Shown: positions 1 through 8,951 of the stretch, one piece after another | Layout: each line of letters starts with the position of its first letter | Numbering within the stretch: position 1 is the stretch's first letter | Assembly: GCF_003148685.1 (NCBI RefSeq) | Contig: NZ_QGGR01000001.1 | Location: 434,001 to 498,000, forward strand | Direction: 5' to 3' | Origin: Actinoplanes xinjiangensis | Lineage (GTDB): Bacteria > Actinomycetota > Actinomycetes > Mycobacteriales > Micromonosporaceae | Length of the DNA stretch: 64,000 nucleotides | Notes under the pieces: generated by a model | Database searches by the model: none | Told to the model about the DNA's origin: nothing | The model's input: only the letters and a program-made list of their open reading frames with translations | Translations under genes and position numbers: made by a program

Positions 1-2
1 TG

Positions 3-560
3 TCCCTGATCAGCCTGCACGCCGGGGCGCTCGAGGTGCGGGCCAGCGTCTCCCCGGAGGAGCTGTCGACCGCCGCGGGGGCGATCCGCAGCAGTGCCCA
101 CGAGGCTCTGGAGGAGTTACGGTCGGTGATCGGTGTGCCGAGTGCCCGGCCGGAGCCACCCCAGCCGGGCCTCGCCGACATGGCCGACCTGATCGGCAGC
201 GCCCGGGACGCCGGCATGACGGTCGACTACGTCAACGGGGTGCCGGTGGACGGTCCACCGGCGCAGCTCGGGCGTACGGCGTACCGGATCGTCCAGGAGG
301 GACTGACGAACGCGCGCAAGCACGGATCGGGGCCGGCCGCGTCCGTCCTCCTGGCCGGTGAGGCCGGCCGGGCACTGCGCATCACGATCATCAACCCCTT
401 CTCCGGTACGGTGCGGGCGCCGTCCCCGGGCGACGGCGCCGGTGGTGGCCGTGGGCTGGTCGGCATCGGGGAACGGGTCGCCCTCGCCGGCGGGCGCGTC
501 ACCCACGGGCCGGCGCGGGGCTCGTTCCGTCTCGAGGCCGAGCTGCCGTGGCCGGGCTGA
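3..560 (+). CDS. Sensor histidine kinase, C-terminal part (cut by window edge)
   Basis: Only the last 185 residues are present; the frame is open from base 3 and must begin upstream. The first visible residues (LISLHAGALEVRA) resemble the stretch just after the phosphoacceptor helix of NarL/DegS-type (HisKA_3) kinases. A HATPase domain follows, with an N-box (YRIVQEGLTNARKHG) and a glycine-rich GRGLVGIGERV segment near the C-terminus. Kinases of this family autophosphorylate on histidine and pass the phosphate to a LuxR-type regulator. The next gene is such a regulator and overlaps this one by 13 bp, so the two form one two-component system. The sensed signal lies in the missing N-terminal part. 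Confidence 0.9.
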   Translation, partial: SLISLHAGALEVRASVSPEELSTAAGAIRSSAHEALEELRSVIGVPSARPEPPQPGLADMADLIGSARDAGMTVDYVNGVPVDGPPAQLGRTAYRIVQEGLTNARKHGSGPAASVLLAGEAGRALRITIINPFSGTVRAPSPGDGAGGGRGLVGIGERVALAGGRVTHGPARGSFRLEAELPWPG

Positions 561-1297
561 ACCCCGCGCGGGAGGGTGCGGCGACGGGGGTGCCCGATCC
601 GGAGCACACCGTGCCCGGCGACGGTGACACGACCACCGGGGAACGGCCGATCCGGCTGGCCATCGTCGACGACGATCCGCTGGTCCGGGCGGGGCTGCGG
701 ATCCTGGTCGGCGGGTCGCCGGACATCGAGGTCGTGGCGGAGGCGGGCGACGGCGCCGAGGCCGTCGTGGTCGCTGACGCGCACTGGCCGGACATCATGC
801 TCATGGACATCCGGATGCCGCGGGTCGACGGCCTGATCGCGACCCGCCGGATCCGCAGCCGGGAGCGTGCACCGCAGGTCATCGTGCTGACCACGTTCGA
901 CGCCGACGAGTATGTGCTCGAGGCGCTGCGCGGTGGGGCCAGTGGCTTCCTGTTGAAGGACACCCCTCCGCGGGAGATCCTGGCGGCGGTGCGGTCGGTC
1001 GCGGCCGGAGCCGGGACCCTGTCCCCCACCGTCATCCGCCGGCTGATCGATCACGTCGCCGATCCCGAAGCCGGTACACGACGGGCCCGGGCCCGCACCC
1101 GCCTGTCCGACCTCACTGATCGGGAACGCGAGGTCGCCGTCCTGGTCGGGCGGGGCCGGTCCAACGCGGGGATCGGCGCCGAACTCGGTATGAGCCTGCC
1201 GACGGTCAAGGGCCACGTGTCGCGGCTGCTGAGCAAACTCGATCTCAACAACCGGGTGCAGATCGCCCTGCTGGTCCACGACGCCGAACTGATCTGA
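548..1297 (+). CDS. Response regulator, NarL/LuxR family
   Basis: This is a two-domain DNA-binding response regulator. The receiver domain starts at about residue 35 (IRLAIVDDDPLVRAG), with acidic residues D41-D43, the phosphoacceptor Asp in LMDIRMP (about D87), and the conserved Thr and Lys in VIVLTTFD and FLLKD. A LuxR helix-turn-helix fills about residues 185-247 (LTDREREVAVLVGRG, then SLPTVKGHVSRLLSKL). The GTG start at 548 overlaps the kinase gene and adds 34 extra residues; the in-frame GTG at 611 would give a more typical N-terminus. Its stop codon lies inside a 60-bp tandem duplication. The partner is surely the kinase upstream; target genes are unknown. Confidence 0.93.
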   Translation: MAGLNPAREGAATGVPDPEHTVPGDGDTTTGERPIRLAIVDDDPLVRAGLRILVGGSPDIEVVAEAGDGAEAVVVADAHWPDIMLMDIRMPRVDGLIATRRIRSRERAPQVIVLTTFDADEYVLEALRGGASGFLLKDTPPREILAAVRSVAAGAGTLSPTVIRRLIDHVADPEAGTRRARARTRLSDLTDREREVAVLVGRGRSNAGIGAELGMSLPTVKGHVSRLLSKLDLNNRVQIALLVHDAELI

Positions 1298-1402
1298 CCG
1301 GCATCGTCGCCGGCTCGGCTCCCGTGACCTCGCGGTGGCCCGGCCGAACTGATCTGACCGGCACCGTCGCCGGCTCGGCTCCCGTGACCTCGCGGTCGCC
1401 CG
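1283..1402 (+). repeat. 60-bp tandem duplication across the regulator's stop codon
   Basis: Two head-to-tail copies of exactly 60 bp (1283-1342 and 1343-1402) differ at only two positions. Copy one carries the last codons and TGA of the response regulator; copy two repeats that coding end out of context. Just downstream, a shorter word (GGCCGGCTCGCTCA) occurs twice, near 1403 and 1452. Confidence 0.9.
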
Positions 1403-1500
1403 GCCGGCTCGCTCAGCGGAAGCGATGCATGAGCGATGCGCCAGCATGCGGGCCGGCTCGCTCAAGGGAACGCCGCGGCGTTGGTCGGCGAGGAGACAGA

Positions 1501-1548
1501 AACGACTGATGCCCGGGGCACCTTACGGCGCCTCGGGCATCAGTCGTT
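1501..1548. terminator. Strong bidirectional hairpin terminator
   Basis: A near-perfect inverted repeat has arms at 1501-1519 and 1528-1548, each carrying AACGACTGATGCCCG or its complement, with a short loop. It lies between the two-component operon (plus) and the small secreted peptide gene (minus), so it can end both transcripts. Confidence 0.85.
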
Positions 1549-1590
1549 CACGGTGTCAGGCCAGGTTCAGGCCCGGCCGTATCGAATCCC

Positions 1591-1803
1591 TCAGAGGAGG
1601 TCGATGGCACCGATGTTCAGCACGCCGTACTGGTTGATGGACTCGTCCGAGTAGTACGAGTACACGTCACCGTGCCCGGACTCGCAGCTTGCGACGAAGT
1701 AGTCGTCCGCGCACGGGTAGCCGCCGGCCTGGGCGGGAGCGGCCAGGGCGACAGCGGCGCCGGTGGCCAGGAAGATGCCACCGAGATACAGAGCGCGACG
1801 CAT
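1591..1803 (-). CDS. Small secreted peptide, 70 aa, unknown function
   Basis: A 70-residue precursor with a clear Sec signal peptide: MRRALY, then a hydrophobic core (LGGIFLATGAAVALAA) and an APAQA cleavage site near residue 26. The mature part of about 44 residues is tyrosine-rich and acidic, with two cysteines (C31 and C40) that could form one disulfide. The ATG at 1803 is chosen because AAAGGAACC precedes it and a signal peptide begins exactly there; a longer upstream reading frame in phase looks non-coding. It is not a chaplin, since chaplin motifs are absent. I do not recognise the family. Its long leader is unusually AT-rich and contains an inverted repeat, so expression is probably regulated. 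Confidence 0.75.
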   Translation of the reverse strand: MRRALYLGGIFLATGAAVALAAPAQAGGYPCADDYFVASCESGHGDVYSYYSDESINQYGVLNIGAIDLL

Positions 1804-1828
1804 GATGGTTCCTTTCAACGGTTGGTTG

Positions 1829-1853
1829 CTTGGGGAAAATTCTGAACCCCAAG
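1829..1853 (-). promoter_or_regulatory. Inverted repeat in the leader of the secreted peptide gene
   Basis: Seven-base arms CTTGGGG (1829-1835) and CCCCAAG (1847-1853) flank an AT-rich 11-base spacer, 26 bases upstream of the ATG. The surrounding 1804-1925 is far more AT-rich than the rest of the window. The repeat could be an operator or a small mRNA hairpin near the ribosome binding site. Confidence 0.4.
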
Positions 1854-1974
1854 AATCCCGTTCGCGGGTATTTGGTCGAATAAAACGCCTTCTTTCACCA
1901 TTTCGTGGTTTCACACCAAAAGACCTTGCGAGCGGGCTAGGGTCCCGCGGGGCCCTCTCTCCTCCATGCAGAAA

Positions 1975-2002
1975 GCCCCCACCCGGAACACCGGGCGGGG
2001 GC
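1975..2002 (-). terminator. Terminator of the mshC operon
   Basis: Arms at 1975-1986 (GCCCCCACCCGG) and 1991-2002 pair with one mismatch around a four-base loop. It lies 14 bases past the mshC stop codon. Confidence 0.75.
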
Positions 2003-2015
2003 ACTGTGGAGACTC

Positions 2016-3260
2016 CTACAAGCGCACACCCAACAGGGCGTTCACCGTCTTGACCAGCAGGTCGGGGGCCTCGGCGTCGTCACCCGCGCCGGAAAGCGCC
2101 GCGTCCGCCCACGCGTCCACCACCGCCAGCGCGGCCGGCGTGTCGAGGTCGGCGGCGAGCGCCTCCCGGACCGCGCCGAGCATGCCGGCGCCCGACGGGC
2201 CGGACGGCGCGGCCGCCGCCTCCCGCCAGCGCGCAAGCCTCTGCTGACCGGTCTTGAGCACGTCATCGGTCCAGTCCCGGTCGCTGCGGTAGTGGCCGGC
2301 GAGCAGGCCGACCCGCACCGCCATCGGGTCCACACCGTCGCCGCGCAGCCGTGACACGAACACCAGGTTGCCGCGGGACTTGGACATCTTCTCGCCGTCC
2401 AGCCCGATCATCCCGGCGTGCACGTAGTGGGCGGCGAACGGCTCCGCGCCGGTCAGCACCTCGGCGTGGGCGGCCGAGCACTCGTGATGCGGGTAGAGCA
2501 GGTCATTGCCGCCGCCCTGCACGTCGATCGTGTCGCCCAGCAGGTTCAGCGCGATGGTGGCGCACTCGATGTGCCAGCCGGGACGGCCCGGCCCGAGGCC
2601 CGCGCCGTCCCACACCGGCTCGCCGTCCCGGGCGCCGCGCCACAGCAGCGGGTCGAGCGGGTCACGTTTGCCCGCGCGGTCCGGGTCGCCGCCACGCTCG
2701 GCGGACAGGACGAGCATCTCCGCACGTGACAGGTGCGACTCGTACCCGAAACGCGGTGCGGCCGTCAGGTCGAAGTAGACGTCGCCGGTGCCGTCGCCGA
2801 GCTTGTAGGCCGCGTCGCGCTCCACGAGGTCCTGGACGTGGGTGACGATCGACGGGATGGACTCGACCGCCCCGACGTAGTGGGCCGGCGGGATGATCCG
2901 CAACGCCTCCATGTCCTCCCGGAACAGGGCGGTCTCACGCATCGCGAGGACCAGCCAGTCCTCGCCGTCACGCGACGCGCGCTCGAGCAGCGGGTCGTCG
3001 ATGTCGGTCACGTTCTGCACGTAGCGGACGTCGAGACCCTGATCCCGCCACATCCGGTTGACCAGGTCGAACGTGATCATCGTCGCGGCGTGGCCGAGGT
3101 GCGTCGCGTCATACGGCGTGATGCCGCAGACATACATCGAGGCGCTGCCGGAGGGGGCACTGGGCTGCACCGACGCCCGCGCCGTGTCGTAGAGCCGCAG
3201 CGGGCCACGCCCCGGCGTGTCCGGTAGGGCAGGTACGTCGTGACCGGTCCAAGCATCCAT
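2016..3260 (-). CDS. mshC: L-cysteine:1D-myo-inositol 2-amino-2-deoxy-alpha-D-glucopyranoside ligase
   Basis: MshC joins cysteine to GlcN-inositol using ATP, the penultimate step of mycothiol synthesis; mycothiol is the main thiol of actinobacteria. The 414-residue protein is of family length and related to cysteinyl-tRNA synthetase. The HIGH-like motif is THLGH (residues 53-57) and KMSKS is at 291-295. Zinc ligands C45, C232, H257 and C261 are visible, the last two in LYPHHEC. The long C-terminal tRNA-binding domain of CysRS is absent, which separates MshC from CysS. It is the last gene of a five-gene minus-strand run. A 106-base gap precedes it, so an extra promoter is possible. Confidence 0.95.
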   Translation of the reverse strand: MDAWTGHDVPALPDTPGRGPLRLYDTARASVQPSAPSGSASMYVCGITPYDATHLGHAATMITFDLVNRMWRDQGLDVRYVQNVTDIDDPLLERASRDGEDWLVLAMRETALFREDMEALRIIPPAHYVGAVESIPSIVTHVQDLVERDAAYKLGDGTGDVYFDLTAAPRFGYESHLSRAEMLVLSAERGGDPDRAGKRDPLDPLLWRGARDGEPVWDGAGLGPGRPGWHIECATIALNLLGDTIDVQGGGNDLLYPHHECSAAHAEVLTGAEPFAAHYVHAGMIGLDGEKMSKSRGNLVFVSRLRGDGVDPMAVRVGLLAGHYRSDRDWTDDVLKTGQQRLARWREAAAAPSGPSGAGMLGAVREALAADLDTPAALAVVDAWADAALSGAGDDAEAPDLLVKTVNALLGVRL

Positions 3261-3366
3261 GCTCGGAGCCTAAACGGCACCCCAGACCCACGAGCGGGGG
3301 CGTGAGCTAAACCTCAAGGTTCCGGCCGGGGAGAGGCGCAACTCTGGGAGAGGCTCGGGCTGGTGG

Positions 3367-4182
3367 CTAGATCGGTGGCCAGGGGATGGCCGGCCAGTCG
3401 GTCGGCGGCCGGGGGAAGCGGGCGGCCCGCAGCAGGCGCTTCACCCGCAGGCCGACATGCTGCACCTCGGAGACGGTGAGATGCTCCTCCAGCTCCGCGC
3501 CGAGCGGCCCGGACAGCTGCTCGCGCAGCCGGACGAGAACCTCGCACGCGTCGGCGGGCAGCGGCTTGCCGGTCCAGCCCCACAGGACCGTGCGCAACTT
3601 GTTCTCCACGTGGAAGCTGACGCCGTGGTCGACGCCGTGCACCCCGCCGCTCGCCGGGTAGAGCACGTGGCCACCCTTGCGGTCGGCGTTGTTGATCACG
3701 GCGTCGAAGACGGCCAGGCGGGCCAGCCGCGGGTCGTCGGCGTGGGCCAGCGCGTAGGCGTCACCGTCGTCGTCGCGGGCCGCGGCGACCGGGAACCAGC
3801 CGTCGGGCACGTCATACGCCGGGACGAAACCGATCAGCGCGCCCACCTGATCGGGCTCGTCGATCCAGAGCTGCAACGCGCCCGGCCCGAGCGGCCCGTC
3901 CCGCAGGATGGTCGGCGGCACCACGTCCCACCCGGTGGCCCGGGACACCAGATAGGCCGACACCTCACGCCCGGCGAGGGTGCCGTCCGGAAAATCCCAC
4001 AACGGGCGCTCGCCGCGGACCGGCTTGTAGACACAGCGCCGAGTCAGCCCGTCCAGGGTGATCTCGGCGCGCAGGGTGGTGTTGGAGGCGTCGGCCAGCC
4101 GGCCCTCGATCTCGATGCGCCCCCGCTCGAGCAGCGCCAGCGCATCGGCCTCGGCCAGCACGTGTGTGGGCTCCGCCGTCAC
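3367..4182 (-). CDS. SCO1664-family conserved protein (kinase-like fold)
   Basis: This 271-residue protein belongs to a conserved actinobacterial family often annotated as SCO1664, distantly related to PI3/PI4-kinase-like or HipA-like folds; this assignment is from memory. Visible segments include CVYKPVRGERPLWDFPDGTLAGREVSA in two conserved pieces, a catalytic-loop-like VFDAVINNADRKGGHVL, and GVDHGVSFH, which resembles a metal-binding DxG-type loop. The GTG at 4182 is preferred over a start 69 bases upstream because it overlaps the DUF3090 stop as GTGA. It always seems to travel with DUF3090, the phosphatase and mshC. The substrate is unknown. Confidence 0.85.
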   Translation of the reverse strand: MTAEPTHVLAEADALALLERGRIEIEGRLADASNTTLRAEITLDGLTRRCVYKPVRGERPLWDFPDGTLAGREVSAYLVSRATGWDVVPPTILRDGPLGPGALQLWIDEPDQVGALIGFVPAYDVPDGWFPVAAARDDDGDAYALAHADDPRLARLAVFDAVINNADRKGGHVLYPASGGVHGVDHGVSFHVENKLRTVLWGWTGKPLPADACEVLVRLREQLSGPLGAELEEHLTVSEVQHVGLRVKRLLRAARFPRPPTDWPAIPWPPI

Positions 4183-4778
4183 CGGTGATAACCGTTGTGC
4201 CGGGGACAGAGATGGCCGGCCGGGTCGAGCGGCTGACCGCAGAGCGGGCACGGCGGGCGGCCGGCGGCCACCACGCGACGGGCCCGGTCGATGAACGCGC
4301 GGGTCGCGTCGGGGGTCAGCCGCACCCGCAGCCGGTCGAGGTCGTCGTCGGGCTCGTCGTCCTCGTCGTCGTCATCCTCGTCGTCCTCGTCCTCGTCGCC
4401 GAGGGACTCGCCGATCAGGTCGGGCTCCGGCTCACCGGCCTCGATCGCCTCGATCACGACGGTGCTGGTGTCGACGTCGAACGCCAGACCCAGGGTGCCG
4501 ACCCGGAACTCCTCGTCGACGGGGGTGTCGAGCGGTTCGTTGTCGTGCACCGCCAGCACCGGCTCCTCCGGCAGCGAGACGCCGAACCTCTTGCTGGCCT
4601 CCAGCAGGAGCTCCTCGAGCTTCTCGGCGAGCAGCGACACCTGGACCTTCTCCAGCGCCACGCTGATCACCCGGCCGCCACCGCGGGCCTGGAGATAGAA
4701 AGTGCGGTCCCCCGGCTCGCCCACCGTCCCGGCGACGAATCGCTCGGGCGGCTCGAAGGCATGCACTTGGTGGGTCAT
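4179..4778 (-). CDS. DUF3090 family protein
   Basis: A 199-residue conserved actinobacterial protein beginning MTHQVHAFEPPERFVAGT, the usual DUF3090 opening. The central part contains a long Asp/Glu run (about residues 125-150), followed by a helical segment and a C-terminal zinc-ribbon-like motif (CPLCGQPLDPAGHLC), so it may bind metal or nucleic acid. The ATG at 4778 matches the family start; upstream in-frame codons look non-coding. It sits between the histidine phosphatase and the SCO1664-like gene, whose GTG overlaps its stop. Function is unknown, but the fixed gene order suggests that the three products act together. Confidence 0.9.
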   Translation of the reverse strand: MTHQVHAFEPPERFVAGTVGEPGDRTFYLQARGGGRVISVALEKVQVSLLAEKLEELLLEASKRFGVSLPEEPVLAVHDNEPLDTPVDEEFRVGTLGLAFDVDTSTVVIEAIEAGEPEPDLIGESLGDEDEDDEDDDDEDDEPDDDLDRLRVRLTPDATRAFIDRARRVVAAGRPPCPLCGQPLDPAGHLCPRHNGYHR

Positions 4779-4887
4779 GCAGACAACCCTAGCCATCCAA
4801 GCGGACGAGCGCGCGGGCCAAGGACCCGGGTTCGCCGAGGGCGCAAAGGGGTGCACGCTGCGGCGATACACCGATCACGGAGCGTCG

Positions 4888-5580
4888 TCAGACACCGCCG
4901 CCGGCGCCGCCACCCACCGCCGCGTCGCTGTCCGCGGCCTTCTCCCGGCCGTCCGATTTCGGGGGTACGAGCGACGCCAGCTCACCGGTCTCGTTGACGC
5001 GCACCACGAACGGGCGGCCCGGCGTGTACCGAATGACAGTGATCGAAGCCGGGTCGGCCACGATCCGCTGGAACTGATCCAGGTGCAGACCGAGCGCATC
5101 GGCCACGATGGCCTTGATCACATCGCCATGACTGCAGGCCAGCCAGACCGCCTCCGGCCCGTGCTCCTCGGTCACCCGGGCATCCCAGGACCGCACCGCG
5201 GCGACCGCACGCGCCGACATCGCGGCCATCGCCTCACCGTTCGGGAAGACCACGGCGCTCGGATGATGCTGGACGACCGGCCAGAGCGGCTCCTTGGCCA
5301 GCTCCTTGAGCGGACGGCCCTCCCAGTCCCCGTACCCGCATTCGATCAGCCCGTCCTCCAGAACCGGCTCCGTCCCCGGTGTCGCCAGCTCCAGGGTCTG
5401 CCGGCAGCGGATCAGCGGGCTGCTCACCACCGCGACCAGCGGCAGCTCCTTCAGGCGCTCCCCGGCGCGGGCGGCCTGGGCGCGGCCGGTGTCGTCGAGC
5501 TCGACCGGCTGCCGTCCGGCGAGCCCGCCGGACGCGTTCGCGGTGGTCCGGCCGTGCCGGAGCAGCAGAACGGTGGCCAC
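4888..5580 (-). CDS. Histidine phosphatase, MSMEG_4193-type putative phosphomutase
   Basis: This 230-residue member of the phosphoglycerate mutase/histidine phosphatase superfamily has the RHG signature at its N-terminus (LLLRHGRTTANASG), a second arginine in SSPLIRCRQT, and the catalytic second histidine in LACSHGDVIKA. The acid residue lies in IECGYGDWEG. Such enzymes remove phosphate from small molecules through a phosphohistidine; the substrate here is unknown. The last 25 residues are Gly/Ala-rich and probably disordered. The GTG start shares a base with the TAG of the LLM gene upstream (TAGTG), so translation is likely coupled. Confidence 0.92.
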   Translation of the reverse strand: MATVLLLRHGRTTANASGGLAGRQPVELDDTGRAQAARAGERLKELPLVAVVSSPLIRCRQTLELATPGTEPVLEDGLIECGYGDWEGRPLKELAKEPLWPVVQHHPSAVVFPNGEAMAAMSARAVAAVRSWDARVTEEHGPEAVWLACSHGDVIKAIVADALGLHLDQFQRIVADPASITVIRYTPGRPFVVRVNETGELASLVPPKSDGREKAADSDAAVGGGAGGGV

Positions 5581-6632
5581 TAGCTCGCCACACCCGACTC
5601 GGCGTACGCCTCGGCGACGATCCGCAGCGTCTCCAGGCCACTGTTCAGGTCACCGACATACGGGCTGATCGACAGGGTCCCGACACCGGCCGCGGCGTAC
5701 TCCCGGATGCGTTCGATGACGTGCTCGCGCGTACCGATGATCGAAGTTCGTTGAATGAAGTCACGCGGCACCGCCGCGGCCGCCTCGGCCGGCCGCCGGC
5801 TCAGATAGAGGTCCTGGATCAGTTTCGCCTCGTCGGCGTAGCCCATCCGGACCGCGATGCCGTTGTAGAAGTTCTGCTCCCGGCTGCCCATGCCACCGAC
5901 ATACAGCGCCGCGTACGGCCGGACCACGTCGGCACACGCGTCCAGGTCGTCGCCGATCACCACCGGCACCGAGGCCACCACGTCGAAACCGGTCAGGTCC
6001 CTACCCTGCTTCGCCCGGCCGGCGGCGATGTGCCCCAGCTGCTCGGCGGCGGCGTCCGGGGCGAGGAAGATGGCCAGCCAGCCGTCGGCGACCTCACCGG
6101 CCAGCTCCAGATTCTTCGGGCCGACCGCGGCCAGGTAGACCGGGATGTCCGAACGCAGCGGACGGAAACCCAGCTTGAGGGCCTTACCGGCACCGCCGGG
6201 CAGCGGCAGCCGGTGATGCTCGCCCTCGTACGACACGGGTTCGCGGGACAGCGCCAGCCGCACCACGTCGACGTACTCCCTCGTACGCCCGAGGGGTTTG
6301 GCGAACCGCACACCGTGCCACCCCTCGGAGACCTGGGGCCCGGAGACGCCGAGGCCCAGACGGAAGCGGCCGCCGGAGAGCGTGTCGAGCGTGGCAGCGG
6401 TCATCGCAGTCATCGCCGGCGTGCGCGCCGGGATCTGCATGACAGCGGCGCCCAGGTCGATCCGCTCGGTCTGGCCGGCGAACCAGCCGAGCATGCTGAC
6501 CGTGTCCGAGCCGTACGCCTCGGCGACCCAGAGCACGGAGTAGCCGAGCCGGTCCGCCTCCCGTGCCATCGCGAGGTGATCGGCGGGTGTGCTCCACGCT
6601 GCCTGATATCCGAGGTTGAGTCCGAGCCGCAC
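5580..6632 (-). CDS. LLM class F420-dependent oxidoreductase
   Basis: A 350-residue TIM-barrel flavin/F420 oxidoreductase of the luciferase-like family. Typical features are an N-terminal RLGLNLGYQ strand, the DTVSMLGWFAGQTERIDLGAAVMQIPARTP block in two parts, GGRFRLGLGVSGPQV, and PVYLAAVGPKNLELAGEVADGW. Substrates are not predictable; actinobacterial relatives reduce or oxidise with coenzyme F420. The GTG at 6632 is chosen because GGGAGGG lies just upstream and homologous proteins start with this strand. It is the first gene of the run leading to mshC, divergent from the aldo/keto reductase, with a 140-base shared promoter region. Confidence 0.92.
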   Translation of the reverse strand: MRLGLNLGYQAAWSTPADHLAMAREADRLGYSVLWVAEAYGSDTVSMLGWFAGQTERIDLGAAVMQIPARTPAMTAMTAATLDTLSGGRFRLGLGVSGPQVSEGWHGVRFAKPLGRTREYVDVVRLALSREPVSYEGEHHRLPLPGGAGKALKLGFRPLRSDIPVYLAAVGPKNLELAGEVADGWLAIFLAPDAAAEQLGHIAAGRAKQGRDLTGFDVVASVPVVIGDDLDACADVVRPYAALYVGGMGSREQNFYNGIAVRMGYADEAKLIQDLYLSRRPAEAAAAVPRDFIQRTSIIGTREHVIERIREYAAAGVGTLSISPYVGDLNSGLETLRIVAEAYAESGVAS

Positions 6633-6772
6633 GAGTGTTGCCCTCCCGCAGATCATGAGGTGTCAGCAGCAAGCCTACTGATCGGTTCCATGACCGTTTC
6701 GGTCCGGTAACCGACCCACCCGGCTGAGGCCGTGGCATTTCGCTGAGCAGGGACTCTGAATAAGGTTCACTC

Positions 6773-7771
6773 ATGCATCAGCGACCGCTCGGCCGAAGCG
6801 GGCTAGCGGTTTCGCGGCTCGCGCTCGGCACCATGACCTGGGGACGGGACACCGACCCCGACGACGCGGCGGACCAGCTGAAGATCTTTCTCGAGGCCGG
6901 CGGCACACTGATCGACACCGCCGACGTGTACGGCGACGGCGACGCCGAGGCGGTGATCGGCTCCCTGCTCGACCACCTCGCGCCCCGCGACGAGATCGTC
7001 ATCGCCACCAAGGCCGGCCTCACCCCGCACCGCTACCGCCCGCGCGACGCCTCCCGCGGCAACCTGCTGCGCTCCCTGGACGCGTCACTGCGGCGGCTCG
7101 GCACCGACTACGTCGACCTGTGGCAGGTCCACGGCTACGACGCGCAGACCCCGTTCGAGGAGACCCTCGCCGCCCTCGACCAGGCCGTCACCAGCGGGCG
7201 GGTCCGCTACGTCGGCGTGTCGAACTTCTCGGCCTGGCAGACCGCGCGGGCCGCGACCTGGCAGTCGGCATATCCCGGGCGGGCCCCGATCGTGGCCGCC
7301 CAGATGGAGTACTCGCTGCTGGAACGCGGCATCGAACGGGAGATCCTGCCGGCCGCCGCGGCCCTCGGCTTCGGGGTGCTGGCCTGGTCACCGCTGGGCC
7401 GGGGCGTGCTCACCGGCAAATACCGCAACGGGCGCCCGCTCGACTCCCGGGCCGCCTCCGACCACATGGCCTCGTTCGTGCAGGCGTACCTCGAACCACG
7501 CAGCTCCAGCATCGTCGAAGCACTGGTGACGGCGGCCGCCGGACTCGGCGTCTCCCCCCTCGAGGTGGCCCTCGCCTGGATCCGCGACCGGCCCGGCATC
7601 TCCTCGGTGATCCTCGGCGCCCGTACGTCCGGCCAGTTGCAGGGCTCGCTGCGCAGCGAGCAGCTGACCCTGCCCGCCGAGATCGCCTACGCCCTCGACG
7701 ACGTGTCGGCGATCGAGGTCGGCTACCCGGAACGCGAGGGAGTCGGCTACCCCGACACCTACTTCGGCTGA
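6773..7771 (+). CDS. Aldo/keto reductase
   Basis: A 332-residue NADPH-dependent aldo/keto reductase with a TIM barrel. The catalytic tetrad is visible: Asp in LIDTADVYGDG, Tyr in the same motif, Lys in IATKAGL, and His in LWQVHGYD. The NADPH-binding C-terminal part contains VILGARTSGQL. Residues SNFSAWQ and QMEYSLLERGIE are typical of the voltage-channel beta-subunit/AKR branch. Substrate unknown. It stands alone and is divergent from the LLM gene. Confidence 0.94.
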   Translation: MHQRPLGRSGLAVSRLALGTMTWGRDTDPDDAADQLKIFLEAGGTLIDTADVYGDGDAEAVIGSLLDHLAPRDEIVIATKAGLTPHRYRPRDASRGNLLRSLDASLRRLGTDYVDLWQVHGYDAQTPFEETLAALDQAVTSGRVRYVGVSNFSAWQTARAATWQSAYPGRAPIVAAQMEYSLLERGIEREILPAAAALGFGVLAWSPLGRGVLTGKYRNGRPLDSRAASDHMASFVQAYLEPRSSSIVEALVTAAAGLGVSPLEVALAWIRDRPGISSVILGARTSGQLQGSLRSEQLTLPAEIAYALDDVSAIEVGYPEREGVGYPDTYFG

Positions 7772-7836
7772 GGTGAACCCCCCGCGCCCGCCGGGTGTAC
7801 AGCGCTGTGACGGCGCCGGCGCAGAATGGGGGGACC

Positions 7837-8928
7837 GTGGCGGGTGAGCTGTTCATCGATGTCGCCGGCATCAACGCGCTCTACAACCAGCTGCGTGATG
7901 CCGGCGACGACGCCGAACACGCGCTGGGGTACGTGCGACGTCACGGCGATCTGAACCCGGTCCGGCAGGGCCTCATGGTGCAGGCTCTCACGCCGCACGA
8001 GATCGCCTACCACCGGATGACGACGGCGCTGTCACGGCTGCAGCTTCTGAGTCACAGCGCGGCCACCCAGGTCAACATCGCACAGGTGGCGTACTCGCGG
8101 GAGGACTTTCGCGCGGCCGTCGACCTGGACGCCGGTCACCACGGCGCCACCGACCCGGATGTCCTGTCGAAGGATCTGACCCGGGAGCGCCTGCGTCTAC
8201 CCGCCGGCCACTCCCCCTTGTCGGATGTCGGGGACCCGAAGAGTCACCTGACCCCACCCCGGGATCCGGAAGCCGAGTTCTGGTCGTTCAACCCGATGGT
8301 CGATCTTCTGAGCCCGTTCGCCTACCTACGGCAGGCCGCGATCTGGGTGTTCAAGCACGACCCGTTCGAACTCTGGACGGAATGGCTCGCCGGCGACTGG
8401 GATTCCTACATCAAAGCGGGAGACGCCGTGGCGAGGGCCGGCGCCGCGGCCGGAACCATCGGGGACAACCTGGCCGCAGGCGCAGTCTCGGTGCCGCTGG
8501 TCTGGCGTGGGAACGCGGCGGAGGACTTTCAGGAGTACGAACTGAGACTGGCGACCGCCGCGAGGTCGATCAACGAGCTCGGGAGGATCCTCCATGGCTC
8601 CTACCGGCAGTCCGCTGACTGTGTGAAGAACTTCTACGAGGTGATCAGCGGGTTCATCGTCAAGATGTTCGATGCTCTGCTGATGGTCAGTATCGGCCTC
8701 GCCGGTGGAACGGCACTCATCGCGACACTCGCCGGGTCGGTGATCGGCTATTCCGTGGCCTTGAGCTACGCGCTCTATGCCATCGATCTGTATAACGACA
8801 TGTCGAAGGCGTTCACTCATGCCGAGAACGCGCTCAAGGCCATCGCCGGCGCGGCGGCCGGTGTCGAGGCCTCCACCGAGCTCATGGAACTACCGGCTAT
8901 GGAGCCCTACCAGCATCCCGGCAACTAG
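7837..8928 (+). CDS. WXG-like, type VII secretion-associated protein
   Basis: A 363-residue mostly helical protein. The N-terminal 100 residues look like an ESX-type helical hairpin. A second helical segment carries VWRGNAAEDFQEYELRLATAARSI, given here in two parts, in which WRG matches the W-x-G turn of WXG100 proteins. A hydrophobic region (SIGLAGGTALIATLAGSVIGY, about residues 285-306) could cross a membrane. GTG at 7837 is preferred because GGGGGGACC precedes it. Two small genes follow closely, the second encoding a membrane protein, so the three probably form an operon. The family is common near type VII substrates in Micromonosporaceae; the actual role is unknown. Confidence 0.65.
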   Translation: MAGELFIDVAGINALYNQLRDAGDDAEHALGYVRRHGDLNPVRQGLMVQALTPHEIAYHRMTTALSRLQLLSHSAATQVNIAQVAYSREDFRAAVDLDAGHHGATDPDVLSKDLTRERLRLPAGHSPLSDVGDPKSHLTPPRDPEAEFWSFNPMVDLLSPFAYLRQAAIWVFKHDPFELWTEWLAGDWDSYIKAGDAVARAGAAAGTIGDNLAAGAVSVPLVWRGNAAEDFQEYELRLATAARSINELGRILHGSYRQSADCVKNFYEVISGFIVKMFDALLMVSIGLAGGTALIATLAGSVIGYSVALSYALYAIDLYNDMSKAFTHAENALKAIAGAAAGVEASTELMELPAMEPYQHPGN

Positions 8929-8951
8929 ACCGACTCAGGAGGATGGGCTCG

